Assembly: GCA_020632885.1 (NCBI GenBank) | Contig: JACKEQ010000017.1 | Span: forward strand, 1-64,000 | Direction: 5' to 3' | From: Alphaproteobacteria bacterium | GTDB lineage: Bacteria; Myxococcota_A; UBA796; GCA-2862545 | DNA: 64,000 nucleotides | Shown here: piece after piece, positions 1-8,199 of the stretch | Numbering within the stretch: the stretch's first letter is position 1 | Layout of the letters: every line of letters begins with the position of its first letter | Translations under genes and position numbers: made by a program | The notes under the pieces: generated by a model | What the model saw: only the letters and a program-made list of their open reading frames with translations | Database searches by the model: none | What the model was told of the DNA's origin: nothing

Positions 1-2
1 CC

Positions 3-572
3 TTCGAGGCCGCCGGTGAGCCGGGATCCGCGTTCGGTCCCCTGGCCGCTGCGCGGGAGGCGTTCCTCGACGAGCGGTACCTCGAGGTGCAGGACCTCCT
101 CGAGAAGCGCTTCTGGCCGGCCCTCGAGACGGCGCGCGAGGTGGGCACCGCGTCCACGGCGCGCCTCGCGAAGCTCCGCACCACCTTCGAGGGCGACCTG
201 GAGCGCTCGCGCACCGAGATCGCCCGCTACCTGTCGGCCGTGCGGGGCGACGGCGAGGTCCCCTCGGCCATCCTGACGTCCCACGGGAAGGCGTTCGAGG
301 CGCGCGTCGACAAGCTCGTCCCCTCCCGCGCCGAGCACGTGCTCCGCGCGCTCCGGCAGGCCTGCGACGCCTCGGGCGACGCGCTGCGTCCCGCGCTGGG
401 TGCCGTGACGGATGCGGCCGCGAAGTGCCGCACCGAGCTGTCCGTCATCCGGGGCTCGAGCCCCGAGCTCGAGAAGAGCGCCTTCGGGTCCTTCGCGGTG
501 CACGCGCACCTCGACGCGAGCCTGGAGTCCATCATCGGCGCGGCCACCTCGATGGCCGGTAGGGAGGCCTAG
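3..572 (+). CDS. Partial alpha-helical protein, C-terminal 189 residues
   Basis: The frame is open from the first bases of the window, so the gene begins upstream and only its C-terminal part is seen. What is visible is charged and almost wholly helical, rich in Ala, Glu, Arg and Leu with heptad-like spacing, with no signal peptide, membrane segment or recognisable motif. Its stop overlaps the GTG start of the next gene (TAGTG at 570-574), so it is translationally coupled to the two huge helical proteins that follow and presumably belongs to the same operon and complex. I do not recognise the family; coiled-coil or spectrin-like scaffold is only an inference from composition. Confidence 0.75.
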   Translation, partial: FEAAGEPGSAFGPLAAAREAFLDERYLEVQDLLEKRFWPALETAREVGTASTARLAKLRTTFEGDLERSRTEIARYLSAVRGDGEVPSAILTSHGKAFEARVDKLVPSRAEHVLRALRQACDASGDALRPALGAVTDAAAKCRTELSVIRGSSPELEKSAFGSFAVHAHLDASLESIIGAATSMAGREA

Positions 573-3500
573 TGGCGTCCGGGATCGACGACCTCCTCCA
601 GCAGTGGAGCGGGAACCCCAAGGTGCTCGAGATCCTCCAGCTGGTCGCCAGAGCCGAGAAGCTCGGTGCGGCCGTGGAGGGCTTCGCCGTGCAGGCGGAG
701 AAGGCCCAGAAGCTCATGGGCTGCCTGGTGGGCGTGGAGGCGATGGTGGACGACCATCGCGCGTTCCTCGCGCGCTACCACCAGCTCGTCCAGGAGGCCG
801 GCTACGACCCCGAGGCGGCCATCGGCGGCATGGAGACGCTGGTCCAGGACCTCGGCGCGAAGGTCGCCAGCGAGGGCTACTGGGACGGGACCCACGAGAA
901 GGACCAGGTCCTGAAGAACCTGATGGAGAAGGAGCGCTGGAAGGTGCTCGAGCCCATCTGGAACGTCGCTGTGGAGCGGTACCGCGAGCTGCCGTGGATG
1001 GCGGACGCCCCCAAGGTGAAGAGCGCGTTCACCGCCCTCGACGAGGCGTGGAAGGCCTGTCGGAAGCACGCTGTCGAGCACGAGTACGCGAAGGCCAACC
1101 AGCACTTCGCGAAGGTGTTCCTGAAGGCGAAGGCGAAGTTCGTCCGCCTCCGGGACGCCCACGACGACAAGGCGCGCAAGGCGGGTGCGAAGGTCGCGAA
1201 GAAGAAGGGCATCCCGGACCCGTTCGTGCTCGCCGACACCCTCCTGAAGGCGCTCGACGACGCGGAGCACCTCTCGCTGCCGGAGGTCGGGGTGTTCCGC
1301 GAGCGCCTGAAGGCCGAGCTGGACAGCGCCCGCTCGATGAAGGCCTCCGCCATCGCCGAGGCGAGCGCGAAGCTCGTCACCCTCCAGATCGACATCGAGA
1401 ACGCCGAGAAGATCGCGCGCAACACGTGGAAGGGCCTGGACGGCCGGTACGCGCAGGTCCGCGAGCGCTGCGAGGCCTGGTACGCGGTCACCGACCTGGG
1501 CGTGAGCAGCCAGCTCTCGACGCTCCAGTCCGCATGGTCGACCGCCCGGGGCAACCGGGAGGCGAGCCGCGCGAGCGACGCCGTGCATGCTCTCGAGCAG
1601 GCCCTGGACGGCGAGCCCTTCGCGAGCACGCTCGCCGCATGGGCGGACTGGACGACCACCTGGAAGGCGCGGGCCGAGCAGGCGGTCGGCTGGTACGCAC
1701 GCGTGGCGGCCTACCAGGACATCCCGGACGCCGCGGTGCCCCGCCTGCAGAACGTGGCGTTCGAGGGGAAGGGGTTCAAGGACGTCCGGCGTGACCTCCT
1801 CCGGGCCTCCTCCCTCGATGGCATGACCTACGCGGAGGCCATCGACGCCGTGAAGACCGCGTCGCGCGCCCGCGAGACCTTCAGGGAGGCCAAGGAGGCG
1901 TGGGTGGCCCTCGACACCGTGCGCACCGACGCGTCCCGGGCGTTCGAGGAGCGCCGGAAGGAGGTCGCGAAGGCCGTGGAGGAGGCCGGGAAGGCCGTCC
2001 GGGCGAAGGCCGGCGACCGCGCAGACGCGCTCCTGGCGCTCTGGCCCGTGCCCCAGCGCCTGAAGGAGGTCCAGTACGGGTTCTCGGACGACCTCTGGGG
2101 AGCGACGGCGGTGGGCGACGTCGAGAAGGCCCGCGACACGGGGCTCCAGGGCCTTGCGGACCTGGAGAAGGCCCTGCGGGACGGCCCGTCGCCCGACGCC
2201 ACCGTGGAGGGCCTGGAGGATCTGGCCGCCTGGAAGGCCCAGGTCGCGCGGGCCGTCCAGCTCCTGCTGCGCGCCGGGCGTCCGCACATCGACCTGAAGG
2301 CCGCGATCGAGCGGGCCTACGGCCGGGCGCTGGCCGGGGAGGGCGACGACTTCGATCTGGCTGCCCACATCCGCGAGATGGAGGGTGTGCTCGCGAAGAG
2401 CCAGGCGGTGAACGCGGGCCTGTTGCGGATCTCCACCCAGGACGCGGCCTGGGCCCTGCACGACTCCGTGGCCGAGTACACGGCGGCCCTCGACGGTCTG
2501 GAGCGGAGGGCGGAGGAGGTCCGCAAGGAGGTCGAGCGGCTCACCGTCGAGCCCGACTACCAGGTGAGCCGGGAGGACCAGGACCGCGCGGCCGAGCTGC
2601 GCGGCGAGCTCGAGACCGCCATCGGCAAGGCGCTGCAGGCCTTCGCGGGTCTCGCGAAGCTCGCCGAGAAGAAGCTCGCGATGCTCCCGGGCTCGCGGGC
2701 GCGGCGCCAGGCCCTGAAGGAGTGGATCGGGTCGCGGTCGGACGAGCTGGCCCTCCTGCAGGCCCAGATCACGGCCACCGACGACGTGAAGCGCCTGGAG
2801 GCGTGGGTCGATCGCGTGGCGAGCCTCCAGGACGAGGCGAACGGCGGAGAGGCCCGCATCACGTCGTTGTCCAGGCCCCCGACCACCACGCTGGGCGAGC
2901 GCATCGGCCGGCGGGAGCAGGCCCTGCGGGCCGACAACGTGATCGGCCGCTGGCGGGCCGGCGGGCGGGACACGATCCTCGGCGAGCTCGCGAACATCCG
3001 GAAGCGCATCGGCGAGAAGCCCGAGTACGTGCTCGTCGCCCAGTACGAGGAGCAGAAGAAGGCCCACGTCGAGCTGGACCGGGAAGCGCGGGCGGACGCC
3101 GCCGCCAAGGTGGACCTCGACGAGGAGCGCGCGGCCTGGAAGCTGACGGTCGCCGCCCCGGCCTACGTGAAGCTCGCCGAGACGTACCCGAACGTCGCGG
3201 CCGGCCATCAGAAGCGGCTCGGCGACGTGAAGAAGAAGGCGAAGAAGGCCCCCCAGGAGGCCCTGAAGGCCCTGAAGGCGCTCCACACCGAGGTGCGTGA
3301 CCTCCTGGACGGCGACAAGAGCGGCAAGCTCGGCCAGCTCGAGACCGAGGCGCGCGCGTCGGCCGAGCTCGACGAGCGCCTGGCGGCCCGGTTCCGCGGC
3401 ATGCTCGAGACCAACGAGGAGCGATACGCCGGGTACCGGCGGACGTTCAAGGGCCACGACGCCCTCTCCGCCGTGAAGGGGCTCCTGAAGCAGGCCAAGC

Positions 3501-4006
3501 AGGCCGGGAAGGCCAAGAGCTGGGAGGCCGGCATCGGGATCCTCGGTCAGGTCCACGAGCGGCTCGAGTACGTGCTGAAGTATCCCGAGGGCCCCGCGAA
3601 GGTCGCCCTCGACGAGCTGCCCGGCGTGCTCACCCGCTGGCAGGGTGCGGCCGAGCGCTACGCCGAGGGCGTCCGGGGTCTCCTGGACGCGGCCGCCGAG
3701 GCGTCCCCCGCGATGAAGAGCGCGCTGGGCGACGAGGTGGACGCCCTGGTGGCGGGCATCCCCGCCTACGCGTTCGACACCAGCGTGCGTCGGGTGGTGG
3801 CCGCCACCGACCGCAAGGAGCGGCTCGCCGAGCGCGAGAAGGCCCTCGCGATCGTGCGCGACGTGCAGACCTTCCTCTTCGACGACGTCCGGATCCGCAT
3901 GCTCCGCCGCCCGCCCTTCCAGGGTGTGTCCGTCCCGCTCGAGCCCCTCGCCCGCACCCTGGGTGACCTCGAGCGCCTCCTGTTGATGGCCGTCCCCCTC
4001 GCCTGA
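572..4006 (+). CDS. Giant alpha-helical (coiled-coil-like) protein, 1144 aa, unknown function
   Basis: The protein is 1144 residues, starts with GTG that overlaps the preceding stop, and is soluble-looking: no signal peptide and no membrane span. It is dominated by Lys/Glu/Ala/Arg-rich helices separated by short Pro/Gly breaks, with recurring Trp-containing helical units (W-x-x-W or E-x-W-K type), which resembles spectrin-like or other long helical-bundle scaffolds. No catalytic motif, Walker box or Cys cluster is seen. It sits between the partial helical protein upstream and the 1011-residue protein 10 bases downstream, so the three probably work together. I do not recognise the family and assign no function; secretion-system scaffold, cytoskeletal or effector-delivery roles are guesses. 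Confidence 0.85.
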   Translation: MASGIDDLLQQWSGNPKVLEILQLVARAEKLGAAVEGFAVQAEKAQKLMGCLVGVEAMVDDHRAFLARYHQLVQEAGYDPEAAIGGMETLVQDLGAKVASEGYWDGTHEKDQVLKNLMEKERWKVLEPIWNVAVERYRELPWMADAPKVKSAFTALDEAWKACRKHAVEHEYAKANQHFAKVFLKAKAKFVRLRDAHDDKARKAGAKVAKKKGIPDPFVLADTLLKALDDAEHLSLPEVGVFRERLKAELDSARSMKASAIAEASAKLVTLQIDIENAEKIARNTWKGLDGRYAQVRERCEAWYAVTDLGVSSQLSTLQSAWSTARGNREASRASDAVHALEQALDGEPFASTLAAWADWTTTWKARAEQAVGWYARVAAYQDIPDAAVPRLQNVAFEGKGFKDVRRDLLRASSLDGMTYAEAIDAVKTASRARETFREAKEAWVALDTVRTDASRAFEERRKEVAKAVEEAGKAVRAKAGDRADALLALWPVPQRLKEVQYGFSDDLWGATAVGDVEKARDTGLQGLADLEKALRDGPSPDATVEGLEDLAAWKAQVARAVQLLLRAGRPHIDLKAAIERAYGRALAGEGDDFDLAAHIREMEGVLAKSQAVNAGLLRISTQDAAWALHDSVAEYTAALDGLERRAEEVRKEVERLTVEPDYQVSREDQDRAAELRGELETAIGKALQAFAGLAKLAEKKLAMLPGSRARRQALKEWIGSRSDELALLQAQITATDDVKRLEAWVDRVASLQDEANGGEARITSLSRPPTTTLGERIGRREQALRADNVIGRWRAGGRDTILGELANIRKRIGEKPEYVLVAQYEEQKKAHVELDREARADAAAKVDLDEERAAWKLTVAAPAYVKLAETYPNVAAGHQKRLGDVKKKAKKAPQEALKALKALHTEVRDLLDGDKSGKLGQLETEARASAELDERLAARFRGMLETNEERYAGYRRTFKGHDALSAVKGLLKQAKQAGKAKSWEAGIGILGQVHERLEYVLKYPEGPAKVALDELPGVLTRWQGAAERYAEGVRGLLDAAAEASPAMKSALGDEVDALVAGIPAYAFDTSVRRVVAATDRKERLAEREKALAIVRDVQTFLFDDVRIRMLRRPPFQGVSVPLEPLARTLGDLERLLLMAVPLA

Positions 4007-4016
4007 GAGCCCCACG

Positions 4017-7000
4017 ATGCCCGATGGAACCCCCGAGACCTGGACCGGCACGGTCGACCAGTACGCCTGGTTGCTCCAGCTCACCGCAGGTCGTCCCAAG
4101 AACGAGCTCACCGCCCTCCAGGAGGCCGAGCCCGACTCCGTCCTCCTCGAGCACATCGACAAGGCCGCCCGGGAGCGCGAGCGACAGGCCCGTCGCGTCG
4201 AGGCCCTCACCCGCCTCCGGGCCATGGTGAAGGCGCTCACGGACCGTCATGCCGTCCTCGAGGACGCCCAGCTGAAGACGCTGAAGAAGGAGACCAAGAA
4301 CCTCGTGGCCCCGGACGGGAAGCTCCACGAGGCGTTCAACGTCTGGCAGGACACCGCCACCGAGGTGCCGTCCTGGTTCGACGCCCTCGTCCGCGAGGCC
4401 CTCACCATGCGTCGGTACGCCGACCAGATGCTCGATCTCGAGCTGGTCTGGACGGAGGCGCGCGGTGACCGGGAGGTCGAGCACCGCGAGCCCCTGTTCA
4501 CCGACGAGGAGGTGGAGGCCGAGCTCTACACGCCGGTGGTGCGCCAGCTGCTGTACCCCGAGGACCACGTCCCCGACGCGTTCAGCGCGGTGCAGCGCAT
4601 GATCGACGAGACCAACAAGCGCTACGCCGAGAAGCTGAAGGACGCCGACAAGGACACCGGCTCCCTCGACACAGCGCTGACGCTCACGAAGGCCGGCATC
4701 TCCGGGGCCGCCGCGCTGACGGGCGGGATCCTGGGCGGTGTGGCCGGCTTCGACCCCAAGAGCGCCGAGGCCATGAAGACCGCCACGGACATCGTGAAGA
4801 TCTCCGAGGTCATCATCAACGGCTCCATCTCCATCGGGGGAGCCCTGGCCAAGGAGGACGCGCTCTCGGCGTCCCACAGCGCCATCGATCTCCTCGCGGG
4901 TGCCGTGGCCGGCATCATGGCGGCCGCGAATCCCGGCCTGAAGACCGCCGCGAAGTACGTCGAGAAGGGCATCCGCTCGGCCCATCTCGTGCCGGACCTC
5001 GTGAGCCACCTGTCCACGCCGGGTCTCTCGGTGAAGGACCGCATGCTGCGCATCGCGGAGTCCGTCGAGTCCACGCTGATCGACAGCCTCGGGTTCTTCA
5101 TGGTGGAGGGGAAGACGCCGGAGGAGAAGGCGAACGTCGCGGTGTTCCAGCGGGCCGCGAAGGCGGTCGTCAGGGCGCAGACGCGCGCGTTCACCACGGG
5201 GGGCACGGCCGACAAGATCGTGCGGGGCGACACGAAGGGCATCGTGGCCGACTTCGCGGAGCTCGGGAAGGACCTCGGGCAGGCGCTGGTGGTGCGGCTG
5301 GCCGAGGAGAAGAAGAACGCCGAGCGTGCGGACGCCGTGCAGCGCATGGAGCAGTTCGACGCGCGCTTCCAGAACGCCACCCCCGAGGAGCGGGCGGAGA
5401 TGGTGGAGGAGCTGAAGGTCGGCCCTGCGGACAGCAACTACGCCGCCTACAGCGCGTACCTCACGCGTCTCCAGGAGAAGGGGGTCGTGGGTTCGGACGG
5501 CTCGTACGACGACGGTCGCTTCGATCCCCAGGACTTCGGGAAGAACGCGTGCGACGACCTCGGGGACGCGTTCGACTCGAGCTTCGAATCCGCCGTCACG
5601 CAGTCCGACGGCGACCTCGAGAAGCTCACGGGTGCCCTGGGTCTCACGCTGGCCCTGCCCACGCGCGACCCCGACGCGATCGACGAGCTCGTGAAGTCCC
5701 GCGAGCAGGCGCAGAAGGAGGAGACCGACCTCGTGCTGGCCTCCACGGACACCTTCGAGAACGAGCTGATGGGCTTCGAGGACCTCTCGATGGACCGGGT
5801 CGCGCGGCTCACGGCGGACCTCAAGCGCAACCGCATGGTCCTCGGGCTCATGAGCCAGGCCGGTCAGGCGGGCTTCGCTGTGGCCGCGACGTTCTTCGCG
5901 CCCATGGCGGCGGCCGGCACGCTCGTCCAGGTCATCGAGCTCTCCAAGAAGGCCGTCGAGCACATGACCGAGCTGAAGAGCTGGGAGGCCAACGCGGACT
6001 TCTCGCAGTCCGCCGTGAGCCCGTACCACACGGCAGCCCTCAACTTCATCAAGGAGGAATCTGCACTCTGGAGCCACAACACGGCCCAGGCCATCATCAA
6101 GGGCATCCAGTTCGCCGCGCAGGTGGCGGAGGCCGCCGGCACCGGCACGCCGGTGCAGGGCATCGCGAAGCTCGTGAGCGCCGGCACGGGGGCCGCTTCC
6201 ACCGCCGAGGAGATCGTGTTCGCCGCCAAGCAGCGCCACGCGGTCGTCCAGGGCTGGAAGATCACGCGGGCGGCGCTCGACAACCCCCGTGACCGCATCA
6301 CGAACCTGAAGGCGCGGGCCATGAACCCCACGCTCACGAAGTTCACCATCGCCTGGGGTGCCCTGCACGCGAAGGACCCCGTGGCCCTGGAGATGTTCAA
6401 CACCATCGGCCTCACGCGGGACGTGCTCGCGGTGGACGAGGAGCGGGCCGACGACGCCTACGAGGTGCTCGTGGGCTACCTCGAGACCCGCTACGACGAG
6501 CACAACGCGATCCTCATCCGCCGCGCGGAGCCCGTCCGCTGGTCCGACCAGATGCCGCCCGCCCGCATCGACCCCAGGACCTGGATCGGCGCCATGGGGC
6601 TCGCGGCGCAGCACACGAGCCTGGATCCCCGTGCGGGGCGGCCCGTGGAGGTCGAGCTCGGCAAGCTCCGGTCTGCGCTGGCGTACGTCGCCAAGCAGGA
6701 GGCACCGCTCCGCTCGCTGGAGGCCGACTGGAAGGCGGGCAAGCCGATGGTCCCCAAGGAGACCAAGAAGCTCCGCTCCGCCCTCGCCCAGGGCAAGGAC
6801 GCCGCCGACCGCCTGCTGGCGCAGCTCGAGCGGATGCCACGACCCGAGCGTGACCTCGCGACCGTCTACCTCGAGTACTCCACGCTCGTGGAGCTGGAGG
6901 TCGACCGCCTGAAGGCCATGGAGAAGCGCGTGGCGGCCCTCGCGGACCCGCCGCCGCGGGACGACGACCTCGACCCCCAGCAGATGCAGGACCTGGCGAA

Positions 7001-7052
7001 GAAGGCCCTGGCCTCGGCCCAGCTCACCCAGCAGGCGCTGGCGCAGGCATGA
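4017..7052 (+). CDS. Large helical protein with Gly/Ala-rich hydrophobic segments, effector-like, 1011 aa
   Basis: No family recognised. Residues 1-215 are charged helix. Around 220-245 and 288-305 there are Gly/Ala-rich hydrophobic stretches (for example AALTGGILGGVAGF), and two more at about 607-640 (AVAATFFAPMAAAG) and 697-740; between them the chain is amphipathic and charged. This pattern of hydrophobic hairpins inside an otherwise soluble protein without a signal peptide is seen in pore-forming toxins and in some secreted effectors, but that is inference only. The C-terminus is again helical and ends in Ala/Gln-rich repeats. The gene follows the 1144-aa gene by 10 bases and overlaps the next gene by ATGA at 7049-7052, so the set is one transcription unit. 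Confidence 0.85.
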   Translation: MPDGTPETWTGTVDQYAWLLQLTAGRPKNELTALQEAEPDSVLLEHIDKAARERERQARRVEALTRLRAMVKALTDRHAVLEDAQLKTLKKETKNLVAPDGKLHEAFNVWQDTATEVPSWFDALVREALTMRRYADQMLDLELVWTEARGDREVEHREPLFTDEEVEAELYTPVVRQLLYPEDHVPDAFSAVQRMIDETNKRYAEKLKDADKDTGSLDTALTLTKAGISGAAALTGGILGGVAGFDPKSAEAMKTATDIVKISEVIINGSISIGGALAKEDALSASHSAIDLLAGAVAGIMAAANPGLKTAAKYVEKGIRSAHLVPDLVSHLSTPGLSVKDRMLRIAESVESTLIDSLGFFMVEGKTPEEKANVAVFQRAAKAVVRAQTRAFTTGGTADKIVRGDTKGIVADFAELGKDLGQALVVRLAEEKKNAERADAVQRMEQFDARFQNATPEERAEMVEELKVGPADSNYAAYSAYLTRLQEKGVVGSDGSYDDGRFDPQDFGKNACDDLGDAFDSSFESAVTQSDGDLEKLTGALGLTLALPTRDPDAIDELVKSREQAQKEETDLVLASTDTFENELMGFEDLSMDRVARLTADLKRNRMVLGLMSQAGQAGFAVAATFFAPMAAAGTLVQVIELSKKAVEHMTELKSWEANADFSQSAVSPYHTAALNFIKEESALWSHNTAQAIIKGIQFAAQVAEAAGTGTPVQGIAKLVSAGTGAASTAEEIVFAAKQRHAVVQGWKITRAALDNPRDRITNLKARAMNPTLTKFTIAWGALHAKDPVALEMFNTIGLTRDVLAVDEERADDAYEVLVGYLETRYDEHNAILIRRAEPVRWSDQMPPARIDPRTWIGAMGLAAQHTSLDPRAGRPVEVELGKLRSALAYVAKQEAPLRSLEADWKAGKPMVPKETKKLRSALAQGKDAADRLLAQLERMPRPERDLATVYLEYSTLVELEVDRLKAMEKRVAALADPPPRDDDLDPQQMQDLAKKALASAQLTQQALAQA

Positions 7053-7636
7053 GGCGTGCTGGTGTGCTCGTCGGCCTCGGCGGTCTGTTCCTCGTCGCCC
7101 TCGCTGTGTGGCTCTGGCCCCGGGACACTCCGGCTCTGCACGAGCGCGTCCGACCCGAACCGTCCCAGGCGCGCGAGCGGGGAGCCTTTCCGCGCACGAC
7201 GCTCTACCGTCGCATCGCCGGGCGGGCGGCCCCGCCCGCGGCAGGTCCGGGTGTCGTCGCGCGCGAGAGGCCGGGCGAGGACCTCGTGGGTGCCGCCAAC
7301 CGCGAGAGGGGGCAGCTCCGCCTCGATCTCCTCCGGAGGGCCGTGGAGGCCGATCCCGAGAGCGTCCCGGCCCTCGAGTACCTGAGCGACGCTCTGGTCC
7401 ACCGCGACCGCACCGCCGCACGCGAGGCGGCCGAGCGGTGCCTGGAGCTCGATCCCGGCGAGCCCATGTGCCATCGCTCGATGATCGCGACCTACACGCA
7501 GCCCGACGGCCTCTGGACCAACCTGAGCACCGCCGAGGTCCTGAACGCCCGCGGCGACCCCGCCGCCGGGCCGCTGTACGCCCGGGCGTGCGAGCAGGGC
7601 AACCCGTACGCGTGCAGCATGGCCCCGACCCCCTGA
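7049..7636 (+). CDS. Membrane-anchored TPR/Sel1-like protein, 195 aa
   Basis: The N-terminus has two Arg followed by a hydrophobic segment (residues about 4-23, VLVGLGGLFLVALAVWLW) and then a Pro/Arg-rich linker, so the protein is anchored in the inner membrane with the rest in the periplasm. The C-terminal half contains helical units in which Cys pairs recur (CLELDPGEPMCHRS, then ARACEQGNPYACSM), a pattern typical of Sel1/TPR-like Cys-rich repeats in myxobacterial proteins. The start overlaps the stop of the 1011-aa gene (ATGA), which ties it to the large helical proteins; it may be their membrane partner. It ends head to head with the small minus-strand lipoprotein, the two stop codons abutting as TGATCA. 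Confidence 0.75.
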   Translation: MRRAGVLVGLGGLFLVALAVWLWPRDTPALHERVRPEPSQARERGAFPRTTLYRRIAGRAAPPAAGPGVVARERPGEDLVGAANRERGQLRLDLLRRAVEADPESVPALEYLSDALVHRDRTAAREAAERCLELDPGEPMCHRSMIATYTQPDGLWTNLSTAEVLNARGDPAAGPLYARACEQGNPYACSMAPTP

Positions 7637-7936
7637 TCAGCGCGCCGTCAGCCCTCCTGGGGCCGACAGGACGGCGTCGGCGGCGATCTCGGGCACGTAC
7701 ACGGTGATCGACGGCGGGTCGACGGAATCGGTGACCACGTCACCCACCGCGAGCGTCGTCCCCGCACGATCACGGACGGTGACCGCGGACCCGAGCGCGA
7801 ATCGTCCGGGCGGGACCCCGTCGAGCTGCAGGGTGCGCTGGCCGGGCGGCGGCGGGACGTCGTAGACCTCGTGCACGGCCACGATGGACGTGGACGGGGC
7901 AGGACAGCCGAGGAGGACGAGCAGGGTGTACAGCAT
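7637..7936 (-). CDS. Small lipoprotein, 99 aa
   Basis: The protein opens with a short lipoprotein signal peptide ending in LLVLLGC, so Cys11 should be lipidated. The mature part is about 89 residues of beta-rich sequence (IPT/Ig-like feel, with repeated T-V and D-x-V strands) ending in GGLTAR. No known domain is recognised. It is convergent with the TPR gene upstream, with stop codons directly abutting, and divergent from the small gene at 7975. Codon use matches its neighbours and the ATG lies behind a GGGGGT purine stretch, so I regard it as a real gene. Confidence 0.65.
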   Translation of the reverse strand: MLYTLLVLLGCPAPSTSIVAVHEVYDVPPPPGQRTLQLDGVPPGRFALGSAVTVRDRAGTTLAVGDVVTDSVDPPSITVYVPEIAADAVLSAPGGLTAR

Positions 7937-7974
7937 GCCGACCCCCAGGATACCGTCTGGAGTCTGGAGGCTGC

Positions 7975-8199
7975 ATGATCGTGCGGTATGTGTTGAAGCC
8001 CCGCCACGGGTCCGAGCACGTGGTCACCACAGAACAGGTCGGTTCCTGGCGGCCGGTGCCGGGCGACACGATCAGCATTGCCCCGGGGGAGCCGGGGGCT
8101 GGATGCTACTGGGTGCAGCGGCTCGAGTGGCAGCTCGTGGGGGGTGTGATGACGGAGGTCAAGGTGATCGCCGCGGCCTCGAACACGTCCTCGAAGTGA
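7975..8199 (+). CDS. Small hypothetical protein, 74 aa
   Basis: A 74-residue soluble protein without signal peptide, composed of short beta strands (MIVRYVLKPRHGSEH... then a GCYWVQRLEWQLV stretch). A GGAGG sequence lies 4 bases before the ATG (tctGGAGGctgcATG), which supports the start. It does not overlap a larger plausible gene, its stop abuts the convergent protease gene stop (TGATCA), and its third codon positions are GC-rich as in neighbouring genes. I do not recognise the family. Confidence 0.6.
   Translation: MIVRYVLKPRHGSEHVVTTEQVGSWRPVPGDTISIAPGEPGAGCYWVQRLEWQLVGGVMTEVKVIAAASNTSSK

Noticed and set aside
569..7421. Very long open frames on the minus strand opposite the helical-protein genes
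   Set aside because: They lack plausible signal, domains or natural composition (His/Arg/Gly/Pro-rich), and arise because high GC removes stop codons from antisense frames.
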